Shown here piece after piece: positions 1 through 8,268 of a stretch of DNA of 50,014 nt. The DNA comes from Teichococcus deserti. GTDB lineage: Bacteria; Pseudomonadota; Alphaproteobacteria; Acetobacterales; Acetobacteraceae. Below the pieces are notes generated by a model. That model worked only from the letters and a program-made list of their open reading frames with translations, did not search any database and had not been told where the DNA came from. How positions within the stretch are numbered: the first letter of the stretch is position 1; the number at the start of each line of letters is the position of its first letter. The position numbers were made by a program, and so were the translations under genes. The DNA is taken from NCBI RefSeq assembly GCF_001982615.1, contig NZ_MLCO01000044.1, positions 1 to 50,014 on the forward strand, in the 5' to 3' direction.

Positions 1-1
1 C

Positions 2-649
2 ATCGCCACCCCCGGCCTGCCGCCGGCGGTGACCGTCGAAAAACTGCGCTTCCGCCATGCCGGCGCCTCGGCCGCCGTCTTCACCGATCTCAGCCTGGCG
101 ATCGCGCCCGGCGAGCATGTCGCGCTGCTCGGCCCCAGCGGCATCGGCAAGTCCAGCCTGCTGGCGGTGATCGCCGGCCTGGCCCGGCCCGAGGCCGGCC
201 GCGTGCTGATCGACGGCCGCGACATGGCGGCGGCGCCCGCGGAGCTCCGCGCCCAGATCGCCTGGGTCGGCCAGAAGCCCTTCTTCTTCAATGCCTCGCT
301 GTCCCGCAACGTGACACTGCAGCGCGCCGCCCTGGACGAGGCCGCCGCGCAACGCGCGCTGCGCCTGGCGGGGCTCGCCCATGTGGCACGGCGCCACGGC
401 CCCCAAGGCATCGGCGAGGCCGGCCTCGGCCTGTCCGGCGGCGAGGCGCTGCGCCTGTCCCTGGCCCGCGCCTTGGTCGACCCGGCCGCGACCCTGGTCC
501 TGGCCGACGAGCCCACCGCCCATCTGGACGCGGCCACCGCGGCCTTCACCACCGAGACGCTGCTGGCGCTGTGCCAGGGACGCAGCCTGCTGCTGGCGAC
601 GCACGACCCCGTGCTGGCCGCCCGCATGGACAGGATTGTCGTGCTGTGA
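2..649 (+). CDS. cydD: CydD, ABC exporter subunit, C-terminal part (5' truncated by window)
   Basis: The ATP-binding domain of one half of the heterodimeric CydDC exporter, which sends cysteine/glutathione to the periplasm and is needed for cytochrome bd assembly. The reading frame is open from base 2, so the start and the whole transmembrane domain lie left of the window; a GTG at 29 is not a credible start. Visible motifs: Walker A GPSGIGKSS near residue 43 of the fragment, Q-loop WVGQKPFFF, signature LSGGE, Walker B LVLADEP, and H-loop LLATHD. The stop overlaps the next gene's GTG start (GTGA), as expected for a co-translated cydDC pair. Assignment as CydD rather than a generic ABC exporter rests on the cydC-cydAB context. 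Confidence 0.9.
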   Translation: MATPGLPPAVTVEKLRFRHAGASAAVFTDLSLAIAPGEHVALLGPSGIGKSSLLAVIAGLARPEAGRVLIDGRDMAAAPAELRAQIAWVGQKPFFFNASLSRNVTLQRAALDEAAAQRALRLAGLAHVARRHGPQGIGEAGLGLSGGEALRLSLARALVDPAATLVLADEPTAHLDAATAAFTTETLLALCQGRSLLLATHDPVLAARMDRIVVL

Positions 650-2325
650 ACACGCTTCTCCCGGTTCTCTCGATCTTCTGGCAGGCGCAGCGGCGCGCGC
701 TACTGGTGGGCGCTGCGCTGGCGGCGGCGACCATGCTGGCCGGCGTCGCCCTGCTCGGCCTGTCGGGCTGGTTTATTACCGCGACCGCGCTGGCCGGGCT
801 ATCGGCCAGCGCCGCCATCGGCTTCGACGTCTTCCGCCCCGGCGCCGGCATCCGCTTCCTAGCCATCGCCCGCACCGCCGGCCGCTATGGCGAGCGGCTG
901 GTCACCCATGACGCGACCCTGGCCGTCCTGGCGGCCTTGCGGGAAAGGCTGTTTCGCGGCTGGGCGGCGCCGATGGCGGCGCGGCAGCTGATGGCGCGCC
1001 CGGCCCGGCTGCTGTTCCGCCTGACCGCCGATGTCGACGCGCTGGACGGGCTGTATCTGCGGCTGCTGATGCCGCTGGGCGCGGCGCTGAGCGTGGCGCT
1101 CGGCGCCGGGGTGTCGCTGGGCCTGCTGCATCCGGCGCTGGGGCTCGGGCTGGCGGCGCTGCTGCTGGCCGCGGGGCTCGGCCTGCCCGTCGCCGCGGCG
1201 CGCGCCGGCCGCCGCCCGGCCCGCCGCCGCGCCCATGCCGCCGAGGCGCTCCGCGCCCGCACCACCGACCTGCTGGGCGGCCAGGCGGAGCTGCTGCTGG
1301 CCGGCCGCCTGCCGGCCCAGCGCGACGCCGTGCTCGCCGCCGAAACCCGGCTGGCCGATGCCGAGGACGCGCTGCACCGCATCGAGACTGGCGCGGGGTT
1401 GGGCTTCGGCCTGGCCGGCAGCCTGGCCCTGGCCGGCACGCTGCTGGCGGTGGGCGCCCTGGTCGAGGACGGCGCCATCACCACCCCCCAGGCGGCGATG
1501 GCGCTGCTGGTCGCCTTCGCCGCGCTGGAGCCTTTCGGGCTGCTGCGCCGCGGCGCGGTGGAACTCGGCCGCATCCTGCTGGCCGCCCGCCGCCTGGCGC
1601 CGCGCCTGCAAGCCGCGCCGCCGCCGGCCGCCCTGCCCCTGCCGCCGATGGGCGAGGCGCTGCGGCTGGACGCCGTCACCGCCGGCCATCCCGGCGCCGC
1701 GGCCCCGGTCCTGCAGCGGATTTCCTTCAGCCTGCGCGCCGGCGAGCGGGTCGCGGTGATCGGCGCCAGCGGCGCCGGCAAGTCGAGCCTGCTGGCGCTG
1801 GCGGCCGGCGAGCTCGCCCCCTGGCAGGGCCGGGTCGCGGCGCTGCCGGCCTGCCTGATGACCCAGCGCAGCGAGCTGTTCCAGGACAGCCTGGCCGACA
1901 ATCTGCGCCTGGCCGACCCGGCAGCACCCGACGCCGTGCTGTGGCAGGCGCTGGCCGATGCCGGGCTGGACACCGCCGTCGCCGCGCTGCCGGGCGGGCT
2001 GGCTGCCCGGCTGGGCGAGGGCGGCGCGGGGCTCTCCGCCGGCCAGTCGCGGCGGCTGGCGCTGGCCCGGCTGCTGCTGCGCGGCGCGCCGCTCTGGCTG
2101 CTGGACGAGCCGACCGAAGGCCTCGACCCGCTGCTGGCGCGCGAGGTGCTGGCACGGATTTCCGCGCGGGCCGAGGCAGCGACGCTGCTGCTGGCCACGC
2201 ATATCCGGCGGGAGGCTGAGCTCGCCGACCGCCTGCTGCTGCTGGAGGACGGCCGCCTGGTCGCCGAGCATCGCCGCGGGGAGGCGGGCTACGCCGCCAC
2301 CCTGGCGATGCTCCGCCCGGACTGA
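646..2325 (+). CDS. cydC: CydC, thiol reductant ABC exporter subunit
   Basis: Second half of the CydDC heterodimer in the inner membrane. GTG start at 646 overlaps the cydD stop; the frame reads VNTLLPVLSIFW directly from this codon. 559 aa, usual for CydC. The N-terminal ~320 residues are a hydrophobic six-helix exporter domain. The nucleotide-binding domain carries Walker A GASGAGKSS near residue 373, signature LSAGQ near 463 and Walker B LWLLDEP near 483, followed by an H-loop LLATH. It is 85 bp upstream of cydA in the same direction. A much longer upstream in-frame ATG (571) lies inside cydD and is unlikely to be used. Confidence 0.93.
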   Translation: MNTLLPVLSIFWQAQRRALLVGAALAAATMLAGVALLGLSGWFITATALAGLSASAAIGFDVFRPGAGIRFLAIARTAGRYGERLVTHDATLAVLAALRERLFRGWAAPMAARQLMARPARLLFRLTADVDALDGLYLRLLMPLGAALSVALGAGVSLGLLHPALGLGLAALLLAAGLGLPVAAARAGRRPARRRAHAAEALRARTTDLLGGQAELLLAGRLPAQRDAVLAAETRLADAEDALHRIETGAGLGFGLAGSLALAGTLLAVGALVEDGAITTPQAAMALLVAFAALEPFGLLRRGAVELGRILLAARRLAPRLQAAPPPAALPLPPMGEALRLDAVTAGHPGAAAPVLQRISFSLRAGERVAVIGASGAGKSSLLALAAGELAPWQGRVAALPACLMTQRSELFQDSLADNLRLADPAAPDAVLWQALADAGLDTAVAALPGGLAARLGEGGAGLSAGQSRRLALARLLLRGAPLWLLDEPTEGLDPLLAREVLARISARAEAATLLLATHIRREAELADRLLLLEDGRLVAEHRRGEAGYAATLAMLRPD

Positions 2326-2410
2326 GGCCGCCCCTTGCTGAATCACCGGCGCCGTGCTCCCGCGGCGCCGCAACCGAGAGGACACCGGGGCCCTCCCCCG
2401 GCGGCATCGG

Positions 2411-3997
2411 ATGGAACTGGACGTCGTATCCCTATCGCGGCTGCAATTCGCGCTGACCGCCCTCTACCACTTCCTCTTCGTGCCCCTGACGATCGGATTG
2501 TCGATCCTGCTGGCCATCATGGAAACGGTCTATGTGATGACCGGCCGCACCGTGTGGCGGGAGATGACCCGTTTCTGGGGCACGCTCTTCGGCATCAACT
2601 TCGTGCTCGGCGTGGCCACGGGGCTGACCATGGAATTCCAGTTCGGCATGAACTGGAGCTACTACAGCCATTATGTCGGCGACATCTTCGGCGCGCCGCT
2701 GGCGATCGAAGGGCTGATGGCCTTCTTCCTGGAAGCCACCTTCGTCGGGCTGTTCTTCTTCGGCTGGGACAAGCTGTCGCGGCTGGGGCATCTGGCGGCG
2801 ACCTGGGCGGTGGCCATCGGCTCCAACTTCTCGGCGCTGTGGATCCTGATCGCCAATGGCTGGATGCAGAACCCGGTCGGCGCCGCCTTCAACCCGGCGA
2901 CCATGCGGATGGAGGTCACCGACTTCTGGGCCGTGGTCTTCAACCCCGTGGCCCAGGCGAAGTTCGTCCACACCGTCTCGGCCGGCTATGTCACCGCCGC
3001 GCTCTTCGTGCTGGGCGTCTCCGCCTGGTACGTCCTGAAGGGCCGCCACCTGGCGTTGGCCCGCCGCTCGATGACGGTCGCCGCCTCCTTCGGCCTGGCG
3101 GCGTCGCTGTCGGTCGTCGTGCTCGGTGACGAGAGCGGCTATCTGGCGACCGAGCACCAGCAGATGAAGCTCGCCGCCGTCGAGGCCATGTGGGAGACCG
3201 AGCCGGCCCCCGCCGCCTTCACCGCCTTCGGCTTCCCCGACCAGCAGGCGCGCGAGACGCATTACGCCATCCATATCCCGGCGGTGATGGGGCTGATCGC
3301 GACTCGCTCGCTGACCACCGAGGTGCCGGGCATCAAGGACCTCGTGGTCCGCGCCGAATCCCGCATCCGCCAGGGTATTCTGGCATATGACGCCCTGCAG
3401 CAGATCCGGGCCGCGCGCGGCGCCGGCGTGCCATCGGAAGTGACCGCGTCGTTTGAAGAGAACGGCCGGCTGCTCGGCTACGCCTATCTGCTGCGCCGCT
3501 ATGTCGACGACCCGCGCCAGGCGACGGAAGAACAAATTGCCAAGGCGGCCTGGGACACGGTGCCGCATGTGCCCTCGCTGTTCTGGGCCTTCCGCATCAT
3601 GGTCGGCATCGGCATGTACATGATCCTGCTGACCGCGGTGTTCTTCTTCCTGTCCGCGCGCAGAAGGCTGGATCGGTATCGCTGGCTGCTCTGGGTCGCC
3701 GTCTGGTCGATCCCGCTGCCCTGGATCGCCGCCGAGATGGGCTGGATCGTCGCCGAGTTCGGCCGGCAGCCCTGGATCATCGAAGGCGTGCTGCCCACCG
3801 CCATGGCCGTCTCCCATGTCGGCATCACCGAGCTGCTGATCACCATCGCCGGCTTCACCCTGTTCTACAGCGTCCTCGCCGTCGTCGAGATGGGGCTGAT
3901 GCTGAAGGCGATCCGCAAGGGCCCGCAGCCGGCCCCCGCCCCCGCTCCAATGCTGTCAGCCGGACAGGCGCCGCCGCGCGCCATCCCGGCGGAGTGA
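2411..3997 (+). CDS. cydA: CydA, cytochrome bd ubiquinol oxidase subunit I
   Basis: Catalytic subunit of the high-affinity bd quinol oxidase, reducing O2 to water with quinol electrons and carrying hemes b558, b595 and d. 528 aa from ATG 2411, close to the E. coli length. His20 in ALYHFLFVP matches the conserved N-terminal heme ligand; the [18 protein letters not shown] helix carries the conserved glutamate; GRQPW is near residue 451. A long insert between the quinol-binding Q-loop region and the last helices marks the long-Q-loop (E. coli-type) subfamily. The start is chosen where homology begins ([15 protein letters not shown]); the upstream ATG at 2354 would add an Arg-rich stretch. Confidence 0.97.
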   Translation: MELDVVSLSRLQFALTALYHFLFVPLTIGLSILLAIMETVYVMTGRTVWREMTRFWGTLFGINFVLGVATGLTMEFQFGMNWSYYSHYVGDIFGAPLAIEGLMAFFLEATFVGLFFFGWDKLSRLGHLAATWAVAIGSNFSALWILIANGWMQNPVGAAFNPATMRMEVTDFWAVVFNPVAQAKFVHTVSAGYVTAALFVLGVSAWYVLKGRHLALARRSMTVAASFGLAASLSVVVLGDESGYLATEHQQMKLAAVEAMWETEPAPAAFTAFGFPDQQARETHYAIHIPAVMGLIATRSLTTEVPGIKDLVVRAESRIRQGILAYDALQQIRAARGAGVPSEVTASFEENGRLLGYAYLLRRYVDDPRQATEEQIAKAAWDTVPHVPSLFWAFRIMVGIGMYMILLTAVFFFLSARRRLDRYRWLLWVAVWSIPLPWIAAEMGWIVAEFGRQPWIIEGVLPTAMAVSHVGITELLITIAGFTLFYSVLAVVEMGLMLKAIRKGPQPAPAPAPMLSAGQAPPRAIPAE

Positions 3998-4004
3998 CCG
4001 TGTC

Positions 4005-5156
4005 ATGATCCTGCATGAGCTCCTCGACTACCCGACCCTCCGGCTGATTTGGTGGGTGCTGCTCGGCGTGCTGCTGATCGGCTTCGCCGCAACGGACGGC
4101 TTCGACCTCGGCGTCGGCGCGCTGCTGCCCTTCGTCGGCCGCACCGACCTCGAGCGCCGCGTCGCCATCAACACCATCGGCCCGGTCTGGGAAGGCAACC
4201 AGGTCTGGCTGATCCTCGGCGGCGGCGCCATCTTCGCCGCCTGGCCGCAGCTCTACGCCGTGTCCTTCTCGGGTTTCTATCTCGCGATGTTCGTGGTCCT
4301 CGCCGCCCTCATCCTGCGCCCCGTCGGCTTCAAGTATCGCGGCAAGCGCGACGACCCGCGCTGGCGCGCCGCCTGGGACTGGGCGCTGTTCACCGGCGGC
4401 TTCGTCCCCGCGCTGATCTTCGGCGTCGCCGTCGGCAACGTGCTGCAGGGCGTGCCCTTCCGGCTGACCGATGAATACGGCATCCGCTACGAAGGCTCGT
4501 TCTTCGGCCTGCTCAACCCCTTCGCCCTGCTTTGCGGGCTGCTGTCGCTGTCGATGATGGTGATGCATGGCGGCGCCTGGCTGTCGCTGAAGGCCACCGG
4601 CCCCGTCGCCGCGCGCGGCCGCCGCTACGGTAGCATCGCGGCCCTCGCGGCGCTCGGCCTCTTCGCCTTCTGCGGGCTGCTGACCTGGCTCTGGCTCGGC
4701 GGCTACCGCATCACCAGCCCGATCGACCCGGCCGGCCCCTCCGCGCCCCTGCTGAAGGAAGTGACCCGCGACGGCGCCAGCTGGCTCGCCAACTACGCGA
4801 CGTACCCCTGGATGCTGATCGCCCCCGTCGCCGGCTTCCTCGGCATCCTCGGCGCCTTCCTCGGCCTGCGCGCCGGGCGGGAGGTGAGCACCTTGCTCTG
4901 CAGCAAGCTTGCCACCTTCGGCATCATCTCGACCGCCGGCCTGTCGATGTTCCCCTTCCTGCTGCCCTCCTCGCTCGACCCGCGCTCGAGCCTGACGGTC
5001 TGGGACAGCTCCTCCTCCCACCTCACCCTGTTCATCATGCTGGTCGCGACCGCCATCTTCCTGCCCCTGATCCTGGCCTACACCGCCTGGGTCTACCGGG
5101 TCCTCTGGGGGAAGGTCAGCGAGGCCAGCGTGCGCGACAGCTCCGACGCCTACTGA
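4005..5156 (+). CDS. cydB: CydB, cytochrome bd ubiquinol oxidase subunit II
   Basis: Membrane partner of CydA, 383 aa, starting 7 bp after cydA. It has the polytopic pattern of the family with N-terminal [27 protein letters not shown], containing the GFDLG motif typical of CydB, and EGNQVW in the second loop. It is needed for a stable oxidase, and in E. coli-type enzymes it contributes to the proton/O2 pathway. The gene is followed after 14 bp by the micro-ORF cydX, giving an uninterrupted cydDCABX unit. Confidence 0.97.
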   Translation: MILHELLDYPTLRLIWWVLLGVLLIGFAATDGFDLGVGALLPFVGRTDLERRVAINTIGPVWEGNQVWLILGGGAIFAAWPQLYAVSFSGFYLAMFVVLAALILRPVGFKYRGKRDDPRWRAAWDWALFTGGFVPALIFGVAVGNVLQGVPFRLTDEYGIRYEGSFFGLLNPFALLCGLLSLSMMVMHGGAWLSLKATGPVAARGRRYGSIAALAALGLFAFCGLLTWLWLGGYRITSPIDPAGPSAPLLKEVTRDGASWLANYATYPWMLIAPVAGFLGILGAFLGLRAGREVSTLLCSKLATFGIISTAGLSMFPFLLPSSLDPRSSLTVWDSSSSHLTLFIMLVATAIFLPLILAYTAWVYRVLWGKVSEASVRDSSDAY

Positions 5157-5170
5157 AAGGAACGACGACC

Positions 5171-5281
5171 ATGTGGTACTTTGCCTGGCTGCTCGGCCTG
5201 CCCCTGGCCGCCGCCTTTGCGGTGCTGAACGCGATGTGGTTCGAACTGATGGAACAGGGCGAAATCGCCCCGCAGGAATGA
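5171..5281 (+). CDS. cydX: CydX, small accessory subunit of cytochrome bd
   Basis: A 36-aa ORF, too short for usual ORF cut-offs, reading MWYFAWLLGLPLAAAFAV then LNAMWFE and an acidic tail. This is the classic CydX/CbdX signature: N-terminal MWYF.W.LG, one transmembrane helix, then a W-x-E motif. CydX packs against CydA and stabilises the heme groups. A GAAAGGAA ribosome site lies at 5156-5163 just before the ATG. Its place immediately after cydB confirms the call. Some alphaproteobacterial annotations miss this gene. Confidence 0.93.
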   Translation: MWYFAWLLGLPLAAAFAVLNAMWFELMEQGEIAPQE

Positions 5282-5287
5282 CGCGCC

Positions 5288-5638
5288 ATGGACATGCTTG
5301 ACTTCCACAACCCCCTCGCCGACGTCGAAACCCACGCCGCCGAGGCCGCCAACCTGCTGCGCATGCTGGCCAACGAACGCCGCCTGCTGCTGCTGTGCCA
5401 CCTGATCGGCGAAGGCGAGGTCACCGTCGGCCGCCTGGCCGAGCTCGTCGGCCTGTCCCAGCCGGCGCTGTCCCAGCACCTGGCCCGCCTGCGCGAGGAC
5501 GGCCTGGTCGCCACCCGCCGCGCCGGGACGACCATCCACTACCGCGTCGCCGATCCGCGGGTCGCACGGCTGCTGGGGGTGCTGCACGACATCTATCAAG
5601 ATGAAGAAGAAAGCTCTGAAGCTGTCGTGGTGAACTGA
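5288..5638 (+). CDS. ArsR/SmtB-family winged-helix regulator in the cyd operon
   Basis: 116 aa, starting 6 bp after cydX, so almost certainly co-transcribed with it. A winged helix-turn-helix spans about residues 45-85 (VTVGRLAELVGLSQPALSQHLARLREDGLV). The first helix holds LLLLCHLIGEGEV with a single cysteine, Cys37, at the position of the first reactive cysteine of the persulfide sensors BigR/SqrR. The second cysteine of those sensors near the C-terminus is absent here (VLHDIYQDEEE). No arsenic- or zinc-type Cys cluster is visible. Likely role, by inference: redox- or sulfide-linked control of the oxidase operon. Confidence 0.85.
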   Translation: MDMLDFHNPLADVETHAAEAANLLRMLANERRLLLLCHLIGEGEVTVGRLAELVGLSQPALSQHLARLREDGLVATRRAGTTIHYRVADPRVARLLGVLHDIYQDEEESSEAVVVN

Positions 5639-5657
5639 AGAGAAGCATTTGGGCAGG

Positions 5658-5697
5658 CCAGGGGAATGAATTCCCCTGGACCCCTTCTTCTTTCTGT
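5658..5697 (+). terminator. Dispersed hairpin element, copy A
   Basis: A 9-bp stem CCAGGGGAA / TTCCCCTGG with loop TGAA (5658-5679), then the tail ACCCCTTCTTCTTTCTG. It lies 20 bp beyond the ArsR stop, in the sense direction. It belongs to a five-copy family in this window (others at 5848, 30183, 32829 and 34902), and shares a 22-nt tail with the 30183 copy at two mismatches. Probable transcription terminator; the T-run is broken by C, so it may be weak or have another RNA role. Confidence 0.65.
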
Positions 5698-5743
5698 CAG
5701 ATTGCCATGTCCACGTGACGACAGTACGTGGCCCGGCCCAGCC

Positions 5744-5774
5744 AAAGCGCGACCTGTAAGGGCGCGCTTTTTTT
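5744..5774 (+). terminator. Rho-independent terminator
   Basis: Perfect 8-bp stem AAAGCGCG (5744-5751) / CGCGCTTT (5763-5770) with an 11-nt loop, running into seven T. It lies about 100 bp beyond the regulator gene and after another small hairpin (CCACGT 5711-5716 / ACGTGG 5726-5731). It is a second stop for the cyd operon or the 3' end of a short untranslated RNA. The 280-bp gap 5639-5918 holds only this and two hairpin-element copies; no gene is credible there. Confidence 0.8.
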
Positions 5775-5847
5775 ATGAAATGGCGTCCCGCCGTGACACC
5801 CGGGGGCGGGCGCCATCGAAGCGCAGGTCTGCAAAAGGCCGGTGATC

Positions 5848-5890
5848 AGAAAAAAGATGGGGGTTCGGGGGAATTCATTCCCCCGACCTG
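5848..5890 (-). terminator. Dispersed hairpin element, copy B
   Basis: On the minus strand: stem TCGGGGGAA, loop TGAA, TTCCCCCGA, then ACCCCCATCTTTTTTCTG. It lies just past the 3' end of the SDR gene (stop at 5919) in that gene's sense. Compared with copy A the stem differs at paired positions so that pairing is kept. The six-T run makes this copy a good intrinsic terminator. Confidence 0.7.
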
Positions 5891-5918
5891 TCCCTGCCTT
5901 CTCTGCCCCTGTCTTCCC

Positions 5919-6656
5919 TTACGCGTTCAGCCCCCCATCCACGACGATCCCCGTCCCCGTCACCTGGGCGGCGCCCGGCCCGGCGAGGTAGGCCACGGCG
6001 CCGGCGATGTCTTCCGGCTTGCCGTAGTGGCCGAGGGCGATGCCCGCGCGCTGGGCTTCGGCCTGGGGGCCGGCGGCGGGGTTCATGTCGGTGTCGGTCG
6101 GGCCCGGGTGGACCAGGTTCACCGTGATGCCGCGGGGGCCCAGGTCGCGGGCCAGGCCGCGGGTCAGCGAGATCAGCGCCGACTTGCTCATCGAATAGAC
6201 GCTGATGCCGGGCATGGCCACGCGCTCGGCCAGGCAGGAGCCGATGCTGATGATGCGGCCGCCTTGCGACAGGTGCGGGATGGCGGCCTGGATCGACAGG
6301 ACCACGCCGCGGATGTTGACGTCGATGATGGCGTCGATGTCGTCCAGGCTCATCGACTCCAGCGGGCCGCCGCGGGCGACGCCGGCATTGTTCACCAGGA
6401 TGTCGAGGCCGCCGAGGCCGGCCACCGCCTCCTCCACCGAGTGCTTGATAGCGGCGGGATCGGCGCTGTCCGCGGCGATGGCCAGGGCGCGGCGGCCGAG
6501 GCCTTCGATCTCCTTCGCCACGCCCGCGGCGCGCTCGGGGGAGCTGACATAGGTGATGGCGACGTCGGCGCCGCGGCGCGCCAGCTCGCGGGCGATGGCG
6601 GCGCCGATGCCGCGGGAGCCGCCGGTGACCAGGGCGCGCTTGCCGAGAAGATCCAT
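5919..6656 (-). CDS. SDR-family NAD(P)-dependent oxidoreductase
   Basis: Classical short-chain dehydrogenase/reductase, 245 aa from the ATG at 6656 (MDLLGKRALVTGG). The dinucleotide motif TGGSRGIG is at residues 11-18, NNAG at about 89-92, and the catalytic Ser140, Tyr154 and Lys158 (YSMSK) are all present. The C-terminal GIVVDGGLNA is typical of FabG-like members. The substrate cannot be read from the sequence. It is transcribed divergently from a TetR regulator across a 99-bp gap, a common repressor-target arrangement, so the TetR protein probably controls it. A longer start upstream would run into the shared promoter. Confidence 0.9.
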   Translation of the reverse strand: MDLLGKRALVTGGSRGIGAAIARELARRGADVAITYVSSPERAAGVAKEIEGLGRRALAIAADSADPAAIKHSVEEAVAGLGGLDILVNNAGVARGGPLESMSLDDIDAIIDVNIRGVVLSIQAAIPHLSQGGRIISIGSCLAERVAMPGISVYSMSKSALISLTRGLARDLGPRGITVNLVHPGPTDTDMNPAAGPQAEAQRAGIALGHYGKPEDIAGAVAYLAGPGAAQVTGTGIVVDGGLNA

Positions 6657-6702
6657 GGTGAGCGTCTTTCTGTGGTGTTCGATACATAAATCCTGGCGCC
6701 GG

Positions 6703-6739
6703 TTGAAGCCCCGCGTCAAGTGAATTATATATCGATCGA
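6703..6739 (+). promoter_or_regulatory. Candidate promoter/operator of the TetR gene
   Basis: TTGAAG (6703-6708), 17-bp spacer, TATATA (6726-6731), then the palindrome TCGATCGA (6732-6739), all in the AT-rich SDR/TetR intergenic region. The palindrome just after the -10 is a plausible TetR operator half. Read from sequence only. Confidence 0.4.
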
Positions 6740-6755
6740 CAGAGAATTAGGTGCC

Positions 6756-7343
6756 ATGGCGGAACGCGGACGTCCCCGGAGCTTCGATCGCGAGCGCGCG
6801 CTGGCCTCGGCCATGCTGCTGTTCTGGCGGCGCGGCTACAGCGCGACGTCGGTGGCCGAGCTGTGCCAGGCGATGGGGATTGGCTCGCCCAGCCTCTATG
6901 CCGCCTTCGGCAGCAAGGAGGCGCTCTATGCCGAGGCGCTGAAGCTCTATGGCGAGCGCTTCGGCCCGCGCATCTGGACCGGCTTCGACGCGGCGCCCAC
7001 GGCGCGCGAGGCGATCCGGTCACTGCTGCTGGATTCGGCCGGGACCCTGGCCGAGGATTCCTGCGGCTGCATGGTGACGCTGGCCAATATCGGCGAGCCG
7101 GGGGCCTGCCAGGCCCAGGCGCTGCTGGCCGAGATGCGCGCCGCCATCCTGGAGAAGGTCACCGGCCGGCTGGCGGCGGCGCAGAGGTCGGGGGAATTGC
7201 CCGGAACGGTCGATGTCGCGGCGCTGGGGCGGTTCTATCTCGGCGTGCAGCAGGGCATGTCGGTGCAGGCGCGCGACGGCGCCGCGCAGCCGGCTTTGGC
7301 GGCGATGGCGGAGGTCGCCATGGCCGCCTGGCCCGCGGCCTAG
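6756..7343 (+). CDS. TetR/AcrR-family transcriptional regulator
   Basis: 195 aa from ATG 6756 (MAERGRPRSFDRE). The N-terminal DNA-binding domain has the usual TetR helix-turn-helix, SVAELCQAMGIGSPSLYAAFGSKEALYAEAL at about residues 33-63. The C-terminal ligand domain contains CGCMVTLAN, a cysteine pair seen in several TetR proteins of this length that are paired with oxidoreductases. GTG 6720 is an alternative start but would place coding sequence over the promoter-like TATATA. It is divergent from the SDR gene and overlaps the 3' end of the convergent exported-protein gene by 4 bp. Confidence 0.88.
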   Translation: MAERGRPRSFDRERALASAMLLFWRRGYSATSVAELCQAMGIGSPSLYAAFGSKEALYAEALKLYGERFGPRIWTGFDAAPTAREAIRSLLLDSAGTLAEDSCGCMVTLANIGEPGACQAQALLAEMRAAILEKVTGRLAAAQRSGELPGTVDVAALGRFYLGVQQGMSVQARDGAAQPALAAMAEVAMAAWPAA

Positions 7344-8128
7344 TTGTCGCCGAGCTCGCGATAGGCGCCGCGCTCGGGGTCGTAGCCGTAGCGCTTCATC
7401 TCGGCGCCGGAGAGGGTGACGGGGCGGCCGTCGCGCTCCTCGCTGCGGTCGAGGGACATGACGATCACCGGCCAGCCGGGGCGCGCCATGGCGACGCGGG
7501 CGTCGAAGACGGGCGCACCTTCCAGCGTCACGCAGGGGCTTTGCGGCGGCATGCATGCAGCGCCGTTGTCGCTGCCGCCGGGGATGGTGCCGGCGTAGCG
7601 CCATTGGCTGCGCGCGGCCTCCAGCTTGAAGATCTCGAAGCCGTAGATCGAGCTGCCCTGGAAGCTGCTGATGGTGCGCAGCGCCAGGATCAGGTCGCCG
7701 CCCGGCAGGGCGTGCTGCCGCAGCGGCGCCTTCTCGTCGACCTGCGGCGCGTCGCCGCCGGCGCCGCCCGTGCCGATGCGCCCCATGCCGGCCTGCAGGC
7801 TGGCGGGGATCCAGCGGCTGCCCTCGCGGCGGAAACTCGCCTGGTAGAGCGGCAGGGTGGCGTCGGGGGCGGTGAAGACGACACCGCCCGTCGGCGCCGG
7901 CTGCGCCGTGGCCAGGCCCAGATACAGTTCGCCGCCGGCCGGCAGGGTCACCCGGCTGCCCCACCAGAAGGACAGCACCTGGCCATCCGCCAGCCGGCAG
8001 GCACCCTCGGCGTCGCGGCGGGCGCAGAAGGAATCCTCCACCTGCCGGGGCGAGGGGGGCGCGGGGTCGGCGGCCCAAGCGGCGAGCGGCAGGGTCAGGA
8101 AGGCGGCGGCGAGGGCAGCGGTTTTCAT
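7340..8128 (-). CDS. Exported protein of unknown function
   Basis: 262 aa from ATG 8128. MKTAALAAAFLTLPLAAWA is a clear Sec signal peptide with cleavage likely after AWA (residue 19). The mature protein has four cysteines (FCARRDAEGAC, and ACMPPQSPC), spaced for two disulfides in the periplasm. I do not recognise a domain. It reads like a small beta-rich secreted protein (VTLPAGGELYLGL, GSSIYGFEIFKLE). The longer upstream start at 8194 would hide the signal peptide and cover an iteron-like site. It converges on the TetR gene and is divergent from the deacetylase gene. Confidence 0.75.
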   Translation of the reverse strand: MKTAALAAAFLTLPLAAWAADPAPPSPRQVEDSFCARRDAEGACRLADGQVLSFWWGSRVTLPAGGELYLGLATAQPAPTGGVVFTAPDATLPLYQASFRREGSRWIPASLQAGMGRIGTGGAGGDAPQVDEKAPLRQHALPGGDLILALRTISSFQGSSIYGFEIFKLEAARSQWRYAGTIPGGSDNGAACMPPQSPCVTLEGAPVFDARVAMARPGWPVIVMSLDRSEERDGRPVTLSGAEMKRYGYDPERGAYRELGDN

Positions 8129-8189
8129 GCCGCGCAAGATAGGAAGCGGTTCCGCCAGGGTCGCATCATTCCCCCGTGACGGGGCCTGC

Positions 8190-8203
8190 GGCACCAGACT
8201 CCA
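8190..8203 (-). repeat. Isolated iteron-like site d1
   Basis: Exact copy of the iteron core TGGAGTCTGGTGCC on the minus strand, also found twice near parB/repA (20413, 20489). It lies in the divergent gap between the exported-protein gene (start 8128) and the deacetylase gene (start 8269), about 62-66 bp from either start. Confidence 0.7.
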
Positions 8204-8268
8204 CGCATCTTGGAAGGCGGTCCGGGGGGTGGCAGGCTCCCGGCCAGCAAGCTTTGGGAGACGAGCGG

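Noticed and set aside
859-2385. Long antisense open frames over cydC (508 and 437 aa)
   Set aside because: Low-complexity Arg/Gln/Ser-rich products with no domain; shadows of the GC-rich coding strand of an intact CydC gene.
5775-6689. 304-aa plus-strand open frame over the SDR gene
   Set aside because: Antisense to an SDR with complete catalytic residues; composition is Gly/Ala/Asp/His shadow-like and it starts inside a terminator.
8190-8203. Isolated iterons as insertion-sequence ends
   Set aside because: Single, unpaired copies with no flanking transposase or target duplication visible.
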